Shown here: piece after piece, positions 12,662 to 23,734 of the stretch
Layout: the number at the start of each line of letters is the position of its first letter
Position numbering within the stretch: position 1 is the stretch's first letter
NCBI GenBank assembly: GCA_031841125.1
Contig: CM063114.1
Coordinates: 124,001-188,000, forward strand
Length of the DNA: 64,000 nucleotides
Origin: Acanthococcus lagerstroemiae
Taxonomy: Eukaryota; Arthropoda; Insecta; Hemiptera; Eriococcidae
Reading direction: 5' to 3'
The notes under the pieces: generated by a model
What the model saw: only the letters and a program-made list of their open reading frames with translations
Databases searched by the model: none
What the model was told of the DNA's origin: nothing
Translations under genes and position numbers: made by a program

Positions 12662-13778
12662 TTTGAGTATAAATCTCCTGGAGGGATATAACAGTATATT
12701 ACACACCAAGAGTCACTTGTGGCTCTTGTTGTGGAAGATATTTTTTAGACTACTTGATCAGAAGCGGCAAAGTTTTTCGCTGACATGGTCTGTATTTTTC
12801 TTCTTTTTTTTAATCTATTTATTTATTTAAATTATAGACAAATGATTTTTGTGTGCGTAATTAATTCAAGAATTTAATTTGCAGAGTTAATTACTACGAA
12901 GTACACAGTATCACAGTCTTGTCTTCAGTTTGTCCATGTGCACAAACAGCATACACAGGTAGTGACCAGCAAAAACGTAACGACGGTTAACAACGAAAGG
13001 TAACAGCTATACTACGTCCTGATATCGTGAATATTATTCAAATGCGTTTATCCAATACGTGCTCTAAAAGTACCCAATTATGGACGAATTTATAATACTA
13101 AAAGTAGAGATTTATTGACATTCTAAGACTGTGCAAAACCAAGTCAACTTTATTGCTCTAGGACAATATAACTGATAATTTTATCGCTCTTGTGCAGTAA
13201 AGCTGATACTTTTATCGCTCTTGTGCAATAACTGTTATAGCACTTATTGGATAAAGTATCGTATGCAACGGATGCCAAAAGTTGCATAATACACTATTAT
13301 AAGTCGGTATATCGCTATCCGCTCCATGGCTCAGTGGTTAGAGACGATCGCTGCATTTCAGTCAAATGTTTCAATGGACGCGGGTTCGATTCCCTAATAT
13401 GATATTTATTAGCCAGCAATTTTTTCAGGTAAAACACGCTTTACATTGAGGGACGTTTACTTTACATGCAGGTTTTGTTAGCACTCGATGCATGAATGAT
13501 AGGCGCTTCTTGTCGACGGTAAAACACCATCGTAAACATTGCCTTTCTGATCAAGTAGTCTAAAAACCATGTTTTCTATGCTGGACCTGTAGAGCGCGTA
13601 TTTCTGTTATGCAGATGCCCCCGGCGCTAATGGAAGCTAATGGCAATCAGTTTGTTTACAACGGGGGCATTCGCATGACAGAAACGCGCGCGTCACACGG
13701 TATAGCACGCTCTACAGTTCCACGCTCGTATAATGTAAATAATCCGATTTCTATCTCTCCAGGAGATTTATACTCAAA
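12662..13778. repeat. Foldback structure with nested inverted repeats
   Basis: The outer arms are TTTGAGTATAAATCTCCTGG at 12662-12681 and its exact reverse complement at 13759-13778. A second exact inverted pair, TTTTTAGACTACTTGATCAG, lies at 12742-12761 and 13547-13566. A third hairpin lies inside the right part: TGCCCCCG near 13614 pairs with CGGGGGCA near 13664, extended outward through a TTTCTGT/ACAGAAA pair and CTGTAGAGCG/CGCTCTACAG. No protein is encoded. The right arm has a relative on the opposite strand at 45136-45198. Confidence 0.7.
13320..13400 (+). ncRNA. tRNA-like sequence with intact A and B boxes
   Basis: TGGCTCAGTGG at 13327-13337 fits the RNA polymerase III A box, and GGTTCGATTCC at 13383-13393 fits the B box. 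The T stem (GCGGG against CCCTA) fails to pair fully and the acceptor stem is not convincing. This is therefore better called a tRNA-derived SINE head or tRNA pseudogene than a working tRNA. A more decayed relative lies at 3190-3266. Confidence 0.5.
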
Positions 13779-13855
13779 GGTCAGAAGTTCCCTTTCGTTC
13801 TTATGAGAAAAATACATGGAGTTTTGACTTTTGTTCCAGACTAAATTTTCCTCCT

Positions 13856-13936
13856 ACATCGGGCCGTACAGCGCTAGTATCACTTCTCTTATCAGCGACC
13901 ACAAGGTGAAGTCAAAATTTTGGAATCTCGGACGTA
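13856..13936. mobile_element. Short palindromic MITE, GGGCCGTACAGCGCTAG family
   Basis: CGGGCCGTAC at the left and GTACGGCCCG at the right form the terminal inverted repeat, with the subterminal word AGCGCTAGTATC. The family recurs at 43254-43797 (interrupted by a palindrome) and 50484-50764. No clear target duplication is seen. Confidence 0.6.
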
Positions 13937-14103
13937 CGGCCCGAATATTCACCGTAAATTAAGCTATAGAACATTTGCTATCGGATTTAACTTATGACAT
14001 TGGAAGATAAGTCTTTTGCTTTTCAACTTTTAGATTTTAATAAAATGTTCAACTTTCTCAAATTTCAGGCTCTAGGTCAAACGAAGAATCTAGTAACAAC
14101 CGA

Positions 14104-15003
14104 TTTCGGGCTGCTCAAAGCGGTGGTGCGTTGTAGTCGTTTACGAATGATTGAATGAGTGAGTGACTGAGTAACTGAGTGAATCACCGAGTCACTGAGT
14201 AAGTGATTGAGTAACTGTGCGAATAACTGAATAAGTAAGCGAGTGACTGAGTGAATCCTTAAATAAGTAAGCGAATGAGACTGAGTGAGTGAGTAAATCA
14301 CTAACTCATTGGGTGAGTGACGGAGTGAGGAAGTGAATGAATAGAACTGAATTAGAGAATGAACGAATAACTGAGTATGTGAGTGAATCACTAAATAAGT
14401 AAGCGAGTGACTGAGTGAATCACTGATTTATTGAATGAGTGATGGAGTAAGGAAGTGAATGAATAATTAAATTAGAGAATGAGTGAATGAATAAGTGAGT
14501 GAGTGAATCACTGAGTAAGTGATTATGTAACTGAGAGAATCACTAAATAAGTGAGTGAGTAAATCACTGACTTATTACGTGAGTGAGAAAGGGAATGAAT
14601 AACTGCATTACAGGATGAGTGAATAGCTAAGTGAGTGAGTGAATCACTGAGTAAGTGATTAAGTAACTGAGTGAATCACTAAATAAGTAAGCGAATGACT
14701 GAGTGAGTGAGTAAATCACTGAATTATTGCGTGAGTGACGGAGTGAGAAAGTGAATGAACAACTGCATTATAGAATGAGATAATAACTAAGTGAGTGACG
14801 AAGTAACTGAATGAATAACTCAATGAATAAGCGGTCACTGTGTAAGTGATTGAGTAACTGTATGGATAACTGAATACGAATACGTAAGCGAGTGACTGAG
14901 TGAATCACTAAATAAGTAAGCGAATGACTCAGTGAGTGACGGATTGATGAAGTGAACAGACTTCGGGCGGCTCAAAGCGGTGGCGCGCTGTAGTCGTTTA
15001 CCT
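14104..15003. repeat. GAGTGA-type minisatellite flanked by a direct repeat
   Basis: About 830 bp (14135-14955) is built from four-base steps such as GAGT, GAAT, AAGT and CACT. There is a higher-order unit marked by GGAGTGAGGAAGTGAATGAA and the following ATTAGAGAATGA at about 14320, 14443, 14583 and 14737, a spacing of roughly 120-157 bp. The array is bracketed by a roughly 40-bp direct repeat: GGGCTGCTCAAAGCGGTGG at 14108 and GGGCGGCTCAAAGCGGTGG at 14965, each continuing to TGTAGTCGTTTAC. The serine/histidine/threonine-rich minus-strand frame at 14077-14391 is an artefact of the array. Confidence 0.85.
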
Positions 15004-15419
15004 TGTAAACCCTGATTGAGGGGAATATTTCATTTACAGGCATATGAAGGAATCTCAAAATATAATGAAAACGAAAGCGTTTATCGAAAAAATGATTAGG
15101 ACAAAATTTATAGTACATAAAATTTTCCTTACATTGAGACCATTTTTATTTCAATCTGATAAATTTATCTAAAATATGTAGGGTTTCAATAGTTGTTTTC
15201 TTTCACGTGCCTAAAATCATAGAGGGCGACTTTTTCGCGCTGGCGATTCGAATAGTCATTGAAATTTGAAGTTCAACATTTGCTACTGACTTTCAGATTT
15301 TCGAAAAGTCTTCTACATTTCAGCTTTGTTTCAACCTTTCAAATTACGTTCGATACTCAGCTTAAAACCTTCTGCTTTTGACTGACTAGTCTCTAACATG
15401 GGTCCAGGGTGCTCCATTT

Positions 15420-15664
15420 TCAGAAACGAAATTTGACTTTCAGTCTGGAAAGGTGAAGAAGAAAAATTCGCCGACAAAATGTTTAAAACATTAAAAATTT
15501 GCCAGTTTTTTAATCGACATATTTTCTTAATTGAAGAAGAAGATAAAGAAACAAACAATCATGCATAAAAAATGACATTCAGATGAACAGTTTCAAAATC
15601 TGCCGACTGCCAAATTATGGGGGGGGGGGGGGGTTCTCCCCCCCTCTCTATAGTTTCGCCCTTG
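15420..15664 (+). mobile_element. hAT-like MITE, right arm of the composite
   Basis: This copy starts near CAGAAACGAAATTT and ends TAGTTTCGCCCTTG. It carries a G-run of 15 at 15619-15633 followed by a C-run, the subterminal CTTTCAG, and the internal words GCCGACAAAA and CCGACTGCC in the same order as the 12152 copy. Its right flank, GTTATATG, matches the left flank of the other copy. Confidence 0.7.
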
Positions 15665-15863
15665 GTTATATGTATATTGTTAGAATCGCGACCAAAAGAA
15701 CCTAGGAGAAGGCAAACTCCGACAGATAAACCCAGTTGAAAGCAATGAAAAACTACAACAGTATCTCTTTCCAGGAAATGTAGCTTTTCCAAATATTAAT
15801 TACTGATGCTGGCGTTCCAACAGGTAATAGTATACTTCCGGATGTAAAAAGCTACCCATTCGG

Positions 15864-16110
15864 ATGTCCGGGAGGGAGCTACTTGGGGGAGCATCATCAT
15901 TGGAAAGTTTTAAAAAGAAGGGCGCAATTAAAATGGGGACCTGGAATGTAAGAAGCTTGAATGGAGTTGGAAGATTAGAGAATCACAAGAGAGATTACAA
16001 AATGAAAGAACTGGCACAAGATAGGGAGAAATGGGAGCTGCATCAGACCGGTCGTAAGACTGATAACCTTATCATCATCATCACAGCCATTCACGTTCTC
16101 AAATTAACAC
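15864..16110 (+). pseudogene. Internally deleted non-LTR retrotransposon (endonuclease start joined to 3' tail)
   Basis: One frame begins with a segment typical of the start of LINE endonuclease domains (MGTWNVRSLNGVGRLE). After a dozen residues it runs directly into the segment typical of the extreme C terminus of the same ORF (KMKELAQDREKWE) and a 3' UTR ending in CTTATCATCATCATCAC. Nearly all of the endonuclease and the whole reverse transcriptase are missing. The same 3' tail (ACTGATAACCTTATCAT) follows the longer LINE fragment at 35498-36199, so both belong to one family. It cannot be autonomous, but a start-plus-tail derivative could be mobilised in trans. Confidence 0.7.
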
Positions 16111-16329
16111 CCATATCGTTAGAGCATATTTTGGATTTTCCCCATGCATAATATACATATTTCACATGTTTTTAGCGCATAAAAATTCGCCCCTTAATTG
16201 CTATTTTGAACTCGCTCTTTGACGAAATCGGCGTTCAAAATTTAAAAATGATTTACGCGAATAACTCATTATGCAATTTTCTAAAATTCGCGCGTGTCCT
16301 TAGGATACATCGTAACAAACTGAAAATTT

Positions 16330-16833
16330 TATTAGGTGAAAGAAGCTGGAAGCAGAAGCCGGAAGCCGGAAGTTTTTATGTATCCTGACTCAAATCGAGA
16401 AGCCGGTAGCCGGAAGCCAATTCCAATTGGAAGCCAGAAGCTGGAAGAGAAGTCTTTTGTTTATCGGCTTCTTTTTGGCTTCCAAGTTCCAATTCAGATC
16501 AGCATTTGGCCTAATTTGTCAGTCATTGTTTATAAGAAAAGAGCTCTTAAACTCGTTGCTTCAAAGTCTAAATATATTATTTCATTTGAAAATGTTTTGT
16601 GCTTCTTATTATTTTGGAAGAGGGGGGAGGGGGGCTTAAAAGATGCTAGAGGTGAAATAAAGTGAAATTTCGGGAGCTAGAAGTCGGAAGCTGGAAGTTT
16701 TTTGAAATAACAGAAGCCAGAAGCCGGAAGTTTTTAAATTACAAAATTGAAAGAAGTCAGAAGCTGGAAGCTTTTTAAAATTATGGAAGCCAGAAGCCGG
16801 AAGAGAAGTTTTTTCAATAAGCTTCTCATCCCT
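16330..16833. repeat. GGAAGC-rich non-autonomous element
   Basis: The words AGAAGC, GGAAGC and CCGGAAG recur many times in two blocks (16340-16455 and 16660-16810). The right end reads CTTCTCATCCCTG, which in reverse complement begins CAGGGATGAGAAG, a hAT-like terminus. The left terminus is not identified. A G-run at 16622-16633 splits the blocks. Frames through it (for example 16336-16665) are repeat translations. Confidence 0.5.
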
Positions 16834-16959
16834 GTTCGCACTGCACCGCATCGCATTCCATTGCATCATAGGTATTGGTGGCTGAAGGCGTTACACGGAA
16901 CGGGAGGGGGAAATATTCGCATGATTTCGTATCAATTATATGTACAAGAGTAGTCAACG

Positions 16960-18140
16960 AATATCAATTCATCGATTAATTAGTCAACATTTACTCAAAA
17001 ACTGGGCGATTCTCATGACCGATTAACCAACTTTAATCGCCGGGTTTTTATTCTGTTCTCAACTAATAGCCGATTGATACTGCAGGTTTTTCATTCGGGT
17101 TTTCAGCCGATTCACAGACTATGACCGATTATGGATTTTTATTCAGTTTTTATTCGACGAATTTTAGCCGATCTTGAAAGTTGAATACCTATTTGAAAAA
17201 ATTGAATCGTCGAAAAACAATTTAAATTTCTACAGAGACTGTGATACCCTCCACCTGTTGCGATATTTTTAATAAATAAATCTACTTATCTAATTCTGAT
17301 CTAGCTGTAAGAAGTCATGTGGAAGTGCACGCTGTGTCATGCTCCGTGGTATTGAAAAATAGTAAACGAAACACTTGAAGCTAGATGCACATTACGCTGA
17401 CGTTTTCGTGTAAACACGTCATACGTGTTAATACGAAACGTCAGCGTAATGTGCAGCCAGCTTAAGAGTAATTACAGTACCACATGGTAACCCCTACATT
17501 TCACAAGAAGAGGGGGGGGGCAAACTCGGCACTTCGCGTTCACCGGGGGGGTCAATACAGAGGGCGCTGAACTTCCATAATGAATATTCACGCAATATTT
17601 TTTTCTTATTAAATGAATAAAACTGATTTTTTCTTCTTTTTTTTTGGTAATGAAAATATTGTGAACTATGACATGATGAAATATCATGACTTTTTCGAGT
17701 TTTGGATAAAATATCATGACTTTTCATGAGTTTCTAGGCCAGGAGACATCCTGATATTCGTATTTACAGAAAACTGTACAAGTTTCAGTGCATAACTATA
17801 GGTAACTACACATAATTATATCTTCCTGTCCCGAAGCCCTTAGTAGGTTTTCCGCAATAATCTGCTCGATCGACTTTTGTGATTGGGTTTTCAAATTTTT
17901 TGAGACGTTTACCTATTTGAAATCGTATTTTAATTGGTTATATTAAATCGGTTTTAACAGATTATCTGAAATCGGTTTTCACCAGTTATCTGAAAGCAGT
18001 TTTCAATCAGATTTTTAAAAATTGGTTTTGACCAAGTTTTTTAATCGGGTTTCTTCTTTGTCGGCTAAAAACCTTTACAGTCACCGTTTTTTCACTTGAC
18101 CGATTAAAACTCTGAAAACCAGTTGACCGATTTTAAAGTG
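16960..18140. repeat. CCGATT/AATCGG-rich degenerate repeats with an 87-bp hairpin
   Basis: Two AT-rich blocks (16970-17170, 17860-18140) contain many copies of ACCGATT, AATCGGTTTT and GGGTTTT in both orientations. Between them, 17377-17463 is a near-perfect hairpin whose arms contain GCACATTACGCTGACGTTT and its complement around a short loop. I see no gene. Confidence 0.5.
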
Positions 18141-19377
18141 AAAAGTTGACAGCTTTAGTATCTACAAGTCGGCGTACCAACAGCCAATTTTCCGAATCCT
18201 GGAGTACCAATTCGATGATTCTCCTCAACATTCGAATGTTTTCCTTTAAATTTATTATAATTATTATGCTCTGGCTCGTTCCAATTTGGCGTTCGATACT
18301 TTTTACATCGAGTCGTCGTCATATTCTCTCATTCTTTTCGCCGTCTTTCAACATGAGTCCCAACAATTTTTCATAGGGACTTCGTAGTTTTACTTGTTCC
18401 GATTCTCCCCGGAAATAAGTATTCGTCTCTCCTTATTTGTATATATACATTTTTTTTTTTGGTATAAAAGGGAGGAGGAAATCTGACTGTACCCATTACG
18501 TTTTATTTAATATATAACTAACATTAAGATGTACCGAGGCCATGGCCTATAGGCGTTAAGTGTCACTAAAAAAAATTTCTTAACGCACAGTAATCGTGTA
18601 TTCTAGATTCTCTCTTCGCCGAAATACATGCTTCAATCAGCGATCTAAAAAATCCGTTACTCTTTGACTACATTGGTTCTAATTCCACGTAAAGATGATC
18701 TAGATACTATACTGAGATTCATCCGAATTGCGATACACTGAGGGGGGGGGAGTGTAGACGGTGTGAGCGAAGGGGTAGTACTAGATAGGAGATGCCGAAT
18801 CAGTACAAAAATTTTTCTTGCAAACAAAATAAAAAACAAAGCTTATAGTGATAATGCAGTGGTATCCACATTTTGAACTGCTTCTTGGAAATTCTCCGGT
18901 GTTTCAGAATTTCGTGTCAAACCCCTGGTCGAGCCGAGCCCATGCCACGGGGAAGATGGGTAGAATGCATTTGGCATGCAGACATAGCGCACAGCGCAAT
19001 ATAGCACTGACGTGAGACTGGCAACACCCTACGTGTATAAAAGTTAGTGAGGCGTAGATAAAGATGCGATCGCGTAGTTAAAGCCCGCCGCTAAGTTGCT
19101 GCTAAAGACGAACGGGTCCAGCCGAGGCGAATTAATTGAAATATTGAAAACAGAAACGACCTAGTATTTTACTGGTTTATTAACTATGTACTCGTACTTA
19201 ACGACGTGCCGGTTGTTCCGGAACGAGGCGACGATATTCACACGTGAAGACTGCCACTTATCAAACTCAGCTCGAAGCGCAAAATCGGTAAAGCACTTTG
19301 GAAATCGGCGGTAATAGCGGCCGTTGTAGGTACCATCATCACCAGCACCAATACCAGTACTAGATACCGTATACATA
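18141..19377. other. No recognisable gene
   Basis: The only notable items are a T-run and a G-run (18741-18748). The small frames at 18146-18376 and 18657-18839 have no recognisable similarity and sit in low-complexity DNA. Confidence 0.35.
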
Positions 19378-21187
19378 CAAGGTGTTACACAAAAATCCCC
19401 CCCTTGTTTTTTTTATTACAAAGGCGGATCAAGGCGGGACAAAAGGGTATCTTCAAGGGCTAAAGTCTAGTTCCTTTGCGGGTGGATATATTTTCTCATC
19501 CCAAAAAGGGGGCTGGAACGTTCCACCAACTTTGGAATCATTAAGTGGCACATATCGATCAAAATATCAGTGGGTTCCTGATTTTCAATCCGACCCCGAT
19601 TTTGACTTCAAAATCCAAATTTAACCCCTTTAAAGAGGATAAATTGACTTTGCCGCAGAAAAATGAAATGAGGTATCGGAAGTAGAGATTTCCCAAGTCC
19701 CTAATTTCTAGAATCTAATGAGATTTCCAATTCTATTCCAATTTGGGCTGCCTAAATTCAAACTTCACCCCTTTAAATGAGCTAACTAACGTTGTCAAGA
19801 ATATTGGACAAGAAACTGAGGTTTCTCGGATTGTGATTTCTAAAATTTCATTAGATTTTTGTTCCATCTTCGAGTCGGGCTTCAAAATTTTAATTTAACC
19901 CTTTCGCATGGGCCAATTTGACTTTGCCGAGAAAATTAAACAGGATACCGGAGAAAAAAGTTTCTGGCTGGTTAATTTCAAAAATGCAAATCTGATCTTT
20001 GATTGATTCCCGATATGGGTCCAAAATCAAAAGTTTTCCTTTGAAAACGGAAAAATTTGATTCTGAAATACTAAAACTACCGAAAAAGGGATCTTTGGGG
20101 CACTAATTTTGAATTATTAGGTATCAAATTTTTGATCCGACTCCGATTTGAGCCCACAATCCAAATACATTAAACAACAATGCAGGGGAAGTTTTTTATT
20201 TTTAAACTGAATTTTCAAAATCAGGAACCCGAAACTCCTTTTTTGATACCTTGTTTAACTTTTAAGGCAACGTCAATTTGCTCTCTTTATAAAGGTCAAA
20301 TTCGGATTTTGGGGCCGACATATACGTCGAATCGGAAATTTGATTAAATTTTTGGAATTAGGGACCCAAAAAACCCCTATCTGATACATTTCTCAATTTC
20401 TTCGGCAATGTGGATTTGACCCTTTTGTCCCTTTTAAAGGGGTCAAGTTTGGAATTTTGGGCCGAAATCCAAGTCGGATCGAAACCTTGATTAGATTTTC
20501 GAAATCAAGTACTCAAGAAACGCCCATTCTGATACCTTGCTCAATTTATACGATACAATTAATATGGTCCTCCAGAAAGAGGAAAACTTAAACACATTTG
20601 GGACCGAATAAAAAATCTGATAGCATTTTCGGATCAGCGATCTAAAGAACTGCTACTTGGCAGAGCAATGCACGATACCGATAACTGTACTCGGGTATCG
20701 TATTGTTGAAGAGCGACTACAATTATGTATGTACTTGGTAGTCGGTTTCACAATACCTATACCGAGTATACTTGTTCAGGAATCGTTTTATGATTAGCGC
20801 TGTATTATGACTCATCTCGGGGCTATCGTTTCATCTTCATACCATGTTCCTAGGGTAGGTTATAGGTGGTGCAGTAGTGATGCTTTATCAGTGATACTCG
20901 TAATCGGCAATACCATATCACGAAACCGATTACCTCTGTTGCTACACTACCGAGTATACTCGGTATTGTCCGAGTACCTATTCGGTATTGTAGAAAAGCG
21001 ATACGATACATGTACCACATGAGTATACTGTATACTCGTATCGTGCACTGCTCTGCTATTGGGATACTCTGTTCGATATGTTTCTATTTAGAACTGAACC
21101 TTTGAAGATCCCCATCCATCCCACCTCGATCCGACTTTGCAATAAAAAGGAAAAAAAACTAGGGGTGGATTTTTGTGCCACATCCTG
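19378..21187. mobile_element. TA-flanked 1.8-kb element with internal ~130-bp degenerate repeats
   Basis: The left end CAAGGTGTTACACAAAAATC and the right end, whose reverse complement starts CAGGATGTGGCACAAAAATC, form an imperfect terminal inverted repeat with TA on both outer sides (19376-19377, 21188-21189). The interior consists of repeated, diverged units built from GATTAGATTTTNGGAATC, CCCAAAAA, TCAATTTGACC and GGGNTCAAATTTGGATTTTGG, spaced about 110-140 bp apart. A hAT MITE is inserted at 20661-21055. There is no transposase. The right half of a relative lies at 37475-38310. Confidence 0.7.
20661..21055. mobile_element. hAT MITE nested in the 1.8-kb element
   Basis: The ends are CAGAGCAATGCACGATAC and GTATCGTGCACTGCTCTG, an 18-bp inverted repeat with one mismatch. 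The flanks CTACTTGG and CTATTGGG agree at six of eight positions, consistent with an aged 8-bp duplication. The internal palindromic word ACCGAGTATACTCGGT is shared with the MITE at 23735-23965. Confidence 0.75.
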
Positions 21188-21814
21188 TATATACCTACAT
21201 AGAATGTCTGTCATAACTTGTACCAGTATTCGTGCAGGTCGAAGCGTTAATTTGACATTTTTATGACAGACTTATACGGCTTATAATAAGTGAATCCGTG
21301 GTAAATCTTCGCATTTTAGTTTCTTTTATTTTTCTTATTTCTAACAATCGCTTACGGCATACGGCGTTCGTGAACGTTGACCAAGACTGAAAAATAATTA
21401 TATAGACTGCTCTGGTGCGAGCTTGGCATCGAATAAAATGATATTGGATGGCGGAGAGGAAGGGGGAAAGAGAAGAAGAAGAAAAACTTATTTTATAATT
21501 ATCGTCTAGGAATAATATACCTATAGAATGCAACCCCGAAATAACTCGACAAACTGGTAGGTAGATATGTAGTATAATAAGTCGACACAATTGGACATCA
21601 CAAATATAAGAAAAAATGACCGCGCGTGTGTTCTCGTGAATAACGTTTACCAATTCAAAATACGTCGTAAAGGGGTAGTGAAGTTTCAACCGAACGCCTA
21701 ATCCGAATAGTAGCCATACTAACTACACTACGTATGAATATGTAAACTATGTAAGTAGGAAGGAAGGTAGAGTAAGCCCATTCGGTACCTACGAATGAAT
21801 ATTAACTAGTGCTA

Positions 21815-22538
21815 TAGTGATGTGTCGGTAGTTCATGTACTAGTTCATTTGAACTAAACATCACGTTGAACTAAACGACCGAGACCTAAACGTTTAAAGT
21901 ACCTAGTTCACAGAATGAACTGAACTACCGAAATTGACCGAAACAAACTGAATGAAGAAAGTAACGAATGAGAACGAAACCGAAATGTGAAACGAACTAC
22001 GGAGAAGATCGTATGACCGACATCGATGTTCGGTGATCAGAATGATCAGATTACCGAGATTGAAACAGGATAATGAAAGGTGCGTGCCAACTCTCGCGCA
22101 TACCTATATTCTTCTACCTTCATCTCCATTCACGCGTTCCAGGAGAAATGTTTACGTAGCACAGTATTTAAATTCCATGTTGTATGGGTCCTTTTTCTAG
22201 GGCGCGAAACCCATTTTAAGTAACTTTAATACAGATAACTAAAATAATGATCATAAAACCTGTGAATCAATATTAAACAAACAAAACACAAAAGAAATAT
22301 TAAAAGAGCAAAAGATTACTACTGAAAAAGTTCTACCAAGCGGAAGACAGCATACAACAGGTTAAATCACCGTGCGGTGTAACTACTACTGCTTTGTAAA
22401 TGTGTTGACAGATTATTCAGTGCGTTTCGGTCAGTTTGAACTAAATGACCTAAATGAACTAAACATTTTACCTAAACATTCTGAAGACCGAGACCGAATG
22501 AACTAGACATACTAGATGACCTAAAATTCCCATCACTA
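21815..22538. mobile_element. hAT-type non-autonomous element, 724 bp
   Basis: The ends are TAGTGATG and CATCACTA, flanked by a perfect 8-bp duplication TAGTGCTA at 21807-21814 and 22539-22546. Both ends are rich in GAACTAAA and GACCGA words in opposing orientation. No transposase is present. Confidence 0.85.
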
Positions 22539-22731
22539 TAGTGCTATGCCGATGCCGCATCAGCATCACCATCAACCTACTCAATTAGACACTCAATTCG
22601 TTCAAAAAAGCCGCACAAGCGCTAATGTTGTGTAATAATTCTGCCATCTAAAGAATGGGATCTTTACAACAACAAATGTGCGTGTGTGAAACAGATGATG
22701 ATGACACTCTACTCACAAGCACAAGTGTAAC

Positions 22732-22914
22732 TAGAGCACCTAAGAACACCCGAGTACTGACATTCGCCATTTTGAGTCGCTTGATGCCCGATGATTCACA
22801 ATTTAATACATGGAATGTGTCGCCAGAGGGTGCCGCATATCAAATTGTGAATCATCGGGTACCAAGCGACTCAAAATGGCGGATGTCAGTACTCGGGTGT
22901 TCTTAGGTGCTCTA
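22732..22914. repeat. Near-perfect 183-bp palindrome
   Basis: The arms are about 76 bp each (22732-22807 and 22839-22914) with about four mismatches, around a loop of roughly 30 bp. The outer end is TAGAGCACCTAAGAACACC. The arm contains CGCCATTTTGAGTCGC, similar in layout to CCATTTT-containing palindromes at 43313-43480 and 53537-53711. The open frame at 22655-22906 reads through the hairpin and is not a gene. Confidence 0.85.
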
Positions 22915-23726
22915 TTGTAGCTAGTGGAATGTGGAAACAGTCCTCATTTCTTTATTAGCAAAAAGATGCATCTCCATTTGTGGCAATATCTAAACAACGT
23001 CTAAAGAACAAAGGTATTTACAAGAAAACTCATTTAGCTATTATGGAAATGCTCATCATTTACCAGTTTAAAGAGTATTATTTAGTCTCTTGGAACTTGA
23101 ATCTCTTCTTGGTTCCCTGAACTCTGAAAGCCGATAAGCTGATACCTCTGTACTCTTACCTTACCTACCGGCTACCATATTGCATGATTGACAGGATTTT
23201 ACAATTCACAATTGCACATTGGACTTTCGGAAGACTGGCGCCGGCTATCCATTGCAACGTGCATCTGTGCAGTCTTTTATTCTTGAAAATAGGTAAGATT
23301 AAACTATCTTTGATATTTATTGGTACTTGGAGATTCATATCAATATGTTAAAAATATCGATAATATCAATAAATATCGAAAATTTTGACATCACTATAAT
23401 TACTGCGGATGGCGACGGCGGTGGCATCACTTCTCGACACTGCCGCACGGATACCAATAATATAAGTACACATACCTAGTAGGTATTAGATACTAGGTAG
23501 GTACAAGAGTACCCAGAAACTACTATTGCGGGTACACATTACAGAATAGCGGGTGAATTGTTCCGACTGGCATAAGCCAAAATTAATTCGACATTTAAAT
23601 TCCTTTTGCGGAGAGGGAGGTAGACTGAACGTCTGCGTTTTATAATTACATAAATCGTATACTTCGACAATCCGATTAAAATATTTCATGTATTAAGCGT
23701 ACAAGGGCCAACGACACTACGAGTGA
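22915..23726. other. No recognisable gene
   Basis: A patch of TATCGATAATATC-type sequence at 23340-23385 ends in GACATCACTATAATTA, resembling the terminus of the 21815 element type without an identified partner. Nothing coding is recognised. Confidence 0.35.
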
Positions 23727-23734
23727 GTAGGTAC

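Larger units (their letters stand above)
12144..15672. mobile_element. Candidate composite hAT element, 3.5 kb, with 8-bp TSD
   Basis: Two diverged, same-orientation copies of a short hAT-like MITE lie at 12152-12384 and about 15420-15664. Neither copy has its own target duplication. The outer ends do: GTTATATG at 12144-12151 precedes CAGAGGCGAAACT, and the same octamer at 15665-15672 follows AGTTTCGCCCTTG. The outer ends therefore behave as one insertion of about 3513 bp, with the MITEs as its arms. The interior holds an inverted-repeat structure (12662-13778), a tRNA-like sequence, a small palindromic MITE and a minisatellite. No transposase is visible, so mobilisation would have been in trans. 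Confidence 0.55.

Noticed and set aside
13320..13400. Functional tRNA gene
   Set aside because: A and B boxes are present, but the T and acceptor stems do not pair.
14077..14391. Minus-strand frame rich in His/Ser/Thr/Leu
   Set aside because: It is the translation of the GAGTGA minisatellite.
14104..15003. CRISPR array
   Set aside because: Repeats are degenerate four-base steps with no unique spacers of constant length and no cas genes; no CRISPR is present in the window.
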